Shown here piece after piece: positions 61,617-64,000 of a DNA stretch of 64,000 nucleotides. The stretch is taken from NCBI GenBank assembly GCA_031963405.1, contig JASSUJ010000001.1, positions 2,356,001-2,420,000 on the forward strand. The letters are read 5' to 3'. The DNA is from JASSUD01 sp031963405 (GTDB lineage: Bacteria > Pseudomonadota > Gammaproteobacteria > Burkholderiales > Burkholderiaceae). Both the position numbers and the translations under genes were made by a program. The notes under the pieces were generated by a model. That model did not search any database, was not told where the DNA came from, and worked only from the letters and a program-made list of their open reading frames with translations. Within the stretch, counting starts at the first letter, position 1, and every line of letters starts with the position of its first letter.

Positions 61617-63362
61617 ATGCGCTTAGGTATTCATCTATCAAAGCCAAACGCGCCAGCCTGGCGGTTATTTCCTAACCGTTGGGATTTAGTCGTGTTGCCG
61701 CTGATCATGGGCGCGATTGCGCTCGCCGCGGCCGGTTTGCATCAGACTATGGCGCCTTTGGCGAGTCTGGATGTGCAGACGATTTCACTGCATCCAAGCA
61801 ATCTGCCGGAATATGCGTTGCGCACCACCTTGCGCATGATCGCGGCCATGGTGGCTTCGCTGGTTTTTACGCTGGCGTATGGCACGCTTGCCGCGAAAAG
61901 TCGCCGTGCCGAAAAAGTGTTGATACCGCTTTTAGATATTTTGCAATCGGTGCCAGTGCTTGGGTACATCTCGTTTACGGTGACTTTTTTTCTGACTTTA
62001 TTTCCAGGCCGGGTAGCCGGCGCTGAGTGTGCGGCTATCTTTGCGATTTTTACTGCGCAAGCGTGGAATATGACGTTCAGCTTTTACCAATCACTGCGCA
62101 CCGTGCCGCGTGATCTGGATGAAGTATCGCGCAGCTTTCATTTAACGGGTTGGCAGCGTTTTTGGAAATTGGAAGTGCCATTTTCGACGCCCGGCTTAGT
62201 GTGGAATATGATGATGTCGATGTCGGGCAGCTGGTTTTTCATCGTGGCATCCGAAGCGATTACAGTAGGCAGCACCGAGATCAACTTACCCGGTATCGGC
62301 GCCTATCTGGCACACGCAGTCGAACAGAGCGACTTAACCGCGGTGGGCTGGGTTGTCTTGACCATGCTGATCGTGATTTTTATCTACGACCAATTACTAT
62401 TTCGTCCACTGCTCGCCTGGGCTGATAAATTTCGACTCGAGACGACTTCAGGGGCCTCCCCTGAATCATGGGTACTAGATTTAATCCAACGCCCGCGCCT
62501 GATGCGCCGCTTGCTGATGCCTTTAGGCTCGATGGTAGGTGCTTTGACGCGCTTGCCGCTACGCCTGCCCAAAATATTTGCCGTGACGCCCACTGTCGCC
62601 ACGCGCCGGACGGTTTCAAAATTAGCTGATACGTTTTGGATACTGCTGCTTTCAATCAGTGCTTTGTATGTGGCTTGGCATGTGTTGGCTTATACCCGTG
62701 CCGATCTTAGCTGGCATGATGTGTGGCATGTCTTGAAACTCGGCTCGCTCACCTTGCTGCGCGTAACGTTACTGATTGTGTTGGCTTCGGTGATTTGGGT
62801 GCCAATTGGCGTATTAATTGGGACACGGCCTGCACTGGCAGGCAAAATCCAACCCATTGTTCAGTTTCTGGCAGCTTTCCCAGCTAACTTGCTGTTCCCC
62901 ATTTTTGTCTTCTTGCTGGTTCGCTTTCATCTCAATGCGGATATATGGCTGTCCCCGTTGATCGTGCTGGGCGCGCAATGGTACATCCTGTTTAACGTCA
63001 TTGCTGGCGCGATGGCGTATCCGAATGACTTTAAAGAAGCGGCAGCCAACTTTCAAATTCGCGGCTGGCAGTGGTGGCGGCAAGTGATGCTGCCGGGCAT
63101 TTTTCCTTATTATGTGACCGGTGCCATTACCGCATCTGGCGGCGCCTGGAATGCGAGCATTGTGTCTGAAGCCGTAGCGTGGGGTGACACTAAAATTGTG
63201 GCGCATGGGCTGGGCGCTTATATCGCCGAGATGACTGAAGCGGGCGATTACCCCCATATCATTTTAGGTATTGCGGTCATGGCGCTGTTTGTCACTTTAT
63301 TTAACCGCTTGCTCTGGCGTCCTATGTATCGGTATGCCGAAAATAAATTCCGTCTGGATTGA
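61617..63362 (+). CDS. Two-domain ABC transporter permease (NitT/TauT type)
   Basis: A 581-residue protein with two BPD-type permease halves. Half 1 has SQ..H-type EAA signature VPRDLDEVSRSFHLTGWQRF near 165 and half 2 has FKEAAANFQIRGWQWWRQV near 475. Such fused permeases belong to the nitrate/taurine-type importers, but the substrate is not evident; no binding protein is in the window. A good ribosome site (AGGAGAG) precedes the ATG. The ATPase gene follows after 4 bases. Confidence 0.9.
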   Translation: MRLGIHLSKPNAPAWRLFPNRWDLVVLPLIMGAIALAAAGLHQTMAPLASLDVQTISLHPSNLPEYALRTTLRMIAAMVASLVFTLAYGTLAAKSRRAEKVLIPLLDILQSVPVLGYISFTVTFFLTLFPGRVAGAECAAIFAIFTAQAWNMTFSFYQSLRTVPRDLDEVSRSFHLTGWQRFWKLEVPFSTPGLVWNMMMSMSGSWFFIVASEAITVGSTEINLPGIGAYLAHAVEQSDLTAVGWVVLTMLIVIFIYDQLLFRPLLAWADKFRLETTSGASPESWVLDLIQRPRLMRRLLMPLGSMVGALTRLPLRLPKIFAVTPTVATRRTVSKLADTFWILLLSISALYVAWHVLAYTRADLSWHDVWHVLKLGSLTLLRVTLLIVLASVIWVPIGVLIGTRPALAGKIQPIVQFLAAFPANLLFPIFVFLLVRFHLNADIWLSPLIVLGAQWYILFNVIAGAMAYPNDFKEAAANFQIRGWQWWRQVMLPGIFPYYVTGAITASGGAWNASIVSEAVAWGDTKIVAHGLGAYIAEMTEAGDYPHIILGIAVMALFVTLFNRLLWRPMYRYAENKFRLD

Positions 63363-63366
63363 AAAT

Positions 63367-64000
63367 ATGAAGCAGACCAGCCAGCCTAATCAGGCTAATC
63401 AGTCAAATAACGCGACCGAAATTCTACGTTTAACCGATGTAAAGCACGGTTTTAACAAGTCACAAGGCGAATTACTTGTGCTTGATGGGGTCAATTTATG
63501 CTTACAGGAAGGGGAAATTGTAGGCTTGCTTGGCCGTTCGGGGTCTGGTAAATCGACGTTGCTGCGCACGATCGCCGGCTTGATCACCCCAACCGGTGGC
63601 AAAGTCGACTATTTAGGCCAACCCTTGTCAGGGCCCGCTAAAGGCGTCGCGATGGTGTTCCAGACATTTGCGCTATTTCCTTGGCTTACCGTTTTAGAAA
63701 ATGTGGAAGCAGGGCTAGAAGCGCTCGGCGTGAATGCACGCGAGCGACGCTCAAGAGCCTTGGCAGCGATTGATTTAATTGGGATGGATGGTTTTGAAAA
63801 TGCCTATCCACGCGAGCTTTCAGGTGGCATGCGCCAACGTGTAGGGTTTGCGCGGGCGCTGGTGGTTGATCCGTTGCTGCTGCTCATGGACGAGCCGTTC
63901 TCTGCGCTAGATGTGCTTACCGCCGAAACGCTGCGTACCGATTTCCTTGATTTGTGGAACGAAAAACGTTTGTCGATTAAGTCGGTATTGCTGGTTACGC
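63367..64000 (+). CDS. NitT/TauT-type ABC ATPase, 3' end outside window
   Basis: 211 codons are visible, running off the window. It has Walker A GRSGSGKST, the Q-loop VFQTFALFPWLTVLENV, the signature ELSGGMRQRVGFARAL and Walker B LLLMDEPFSALDVLTAE. It pairs with the fused permease 4 bases upstream. Confidence 0.93.
   Translation, partial: MKQTSQPNQANQSNNATEILRLTDVKHGFNKSQGELLVLDGVNLCLQEGEIVGLLGRSGSGKSTLLRTIAGLITPTGGKVDYLGQPLSGPAKGVAMVFQTFALFPWLTVLENVEAGLEALGVNARERRSRALAAIDLIGMDGFENAYPRELSGGMRQRVGFARALVVDPLLLLMDEPFSALDVLTAETLRTDFLDLWNEKRLSIKSVLLVT

Overview
The window looks like chromosome from a Burkholderiales bacterium of the fungal-endosymbiont type (Mycoavidus / Candidatus Glomeribacter-like). 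This placement is an inference from two things: housekeeping proteins that read as Burkholderia-like (AhpC/AhpD, OmpR/EnvZ, the ribD-ribE-ribBA-ribH-nusB set, hemL, potFGHI), and an unusually large number of AT-rich genes encoding eukaryote-like or effector-like proteins. No rRNA, CRISPR array or intact prophage was seen. There is one tRNA, tRNA-Leu(UAG).

Layout. 1-1066 is the 5' part of an F-box/LRR gene that runs off the window. 1.2-6.2 kb holds a DUF1289 gene and the polyamine ABC transporter potF-potG-potH-potI. 6.2-10.9 kb holds three unrecognised accessory genes and a decayed nest of IS5-type transposase fragments. mfd (10.99-14.47 kb) is followed by a 1307-residue TPR-NACHT-HEAT protein and a 171-residue orphan. 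19.9-27.5 kb alternates F-box effectors (F-box/LRR and F-box/ankyrin) with ispD and ispF, which are pushed apart by an orphan coiled-coil gene. 27.8-31.9 kb carries ahpD-ahpC and ompR-envZ. After tRNA-Leu, 32.2-34.7 kb is an old integration site: two tyrosine-integrase C-terminal remnants flank a tandem duplication of a repeat-containing gene. 35.4-41.6 kb holds a GT2 glycosyltransferase, a small outer-membrane barrel with a possible Fur box upstream, recD without recB/recC, and amn.

41.9-53.3 kb is the riboflavin/haem region (nusB, ribH, ribBA, ribE, ribD, hemL on the minus strand). Four putative effector genes interrupt it, one of them with a Cys-His-Asp hydrolase signature. 53.5-61.2 kb is a glucose module: a gtsABCD-like ABC importer divergent from zwf-pgl-glk. 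The window ends in a two-domain NitT/TauT-type permease and its truncated ATPase.

Intergenic DNA is filled with a dispersed family of palindromic repeats. Their ends carry CTGCATAA or CTGAATAA next to AAGGAAG, and some have a core containing GTAC. There are also at least two other MITE-like inverted-repeat elements. The main candidate for an undescribed system is the effector set: three F-box proteins, one NACHT protein, one Cys-hydrolase-like protein and about ten short orphan proteins with Ser/Thr/Gln/Pro-rich N-termini, probably aimed at a eukaryotic (fungal) host. Secretion and host function are inferred, not seen.
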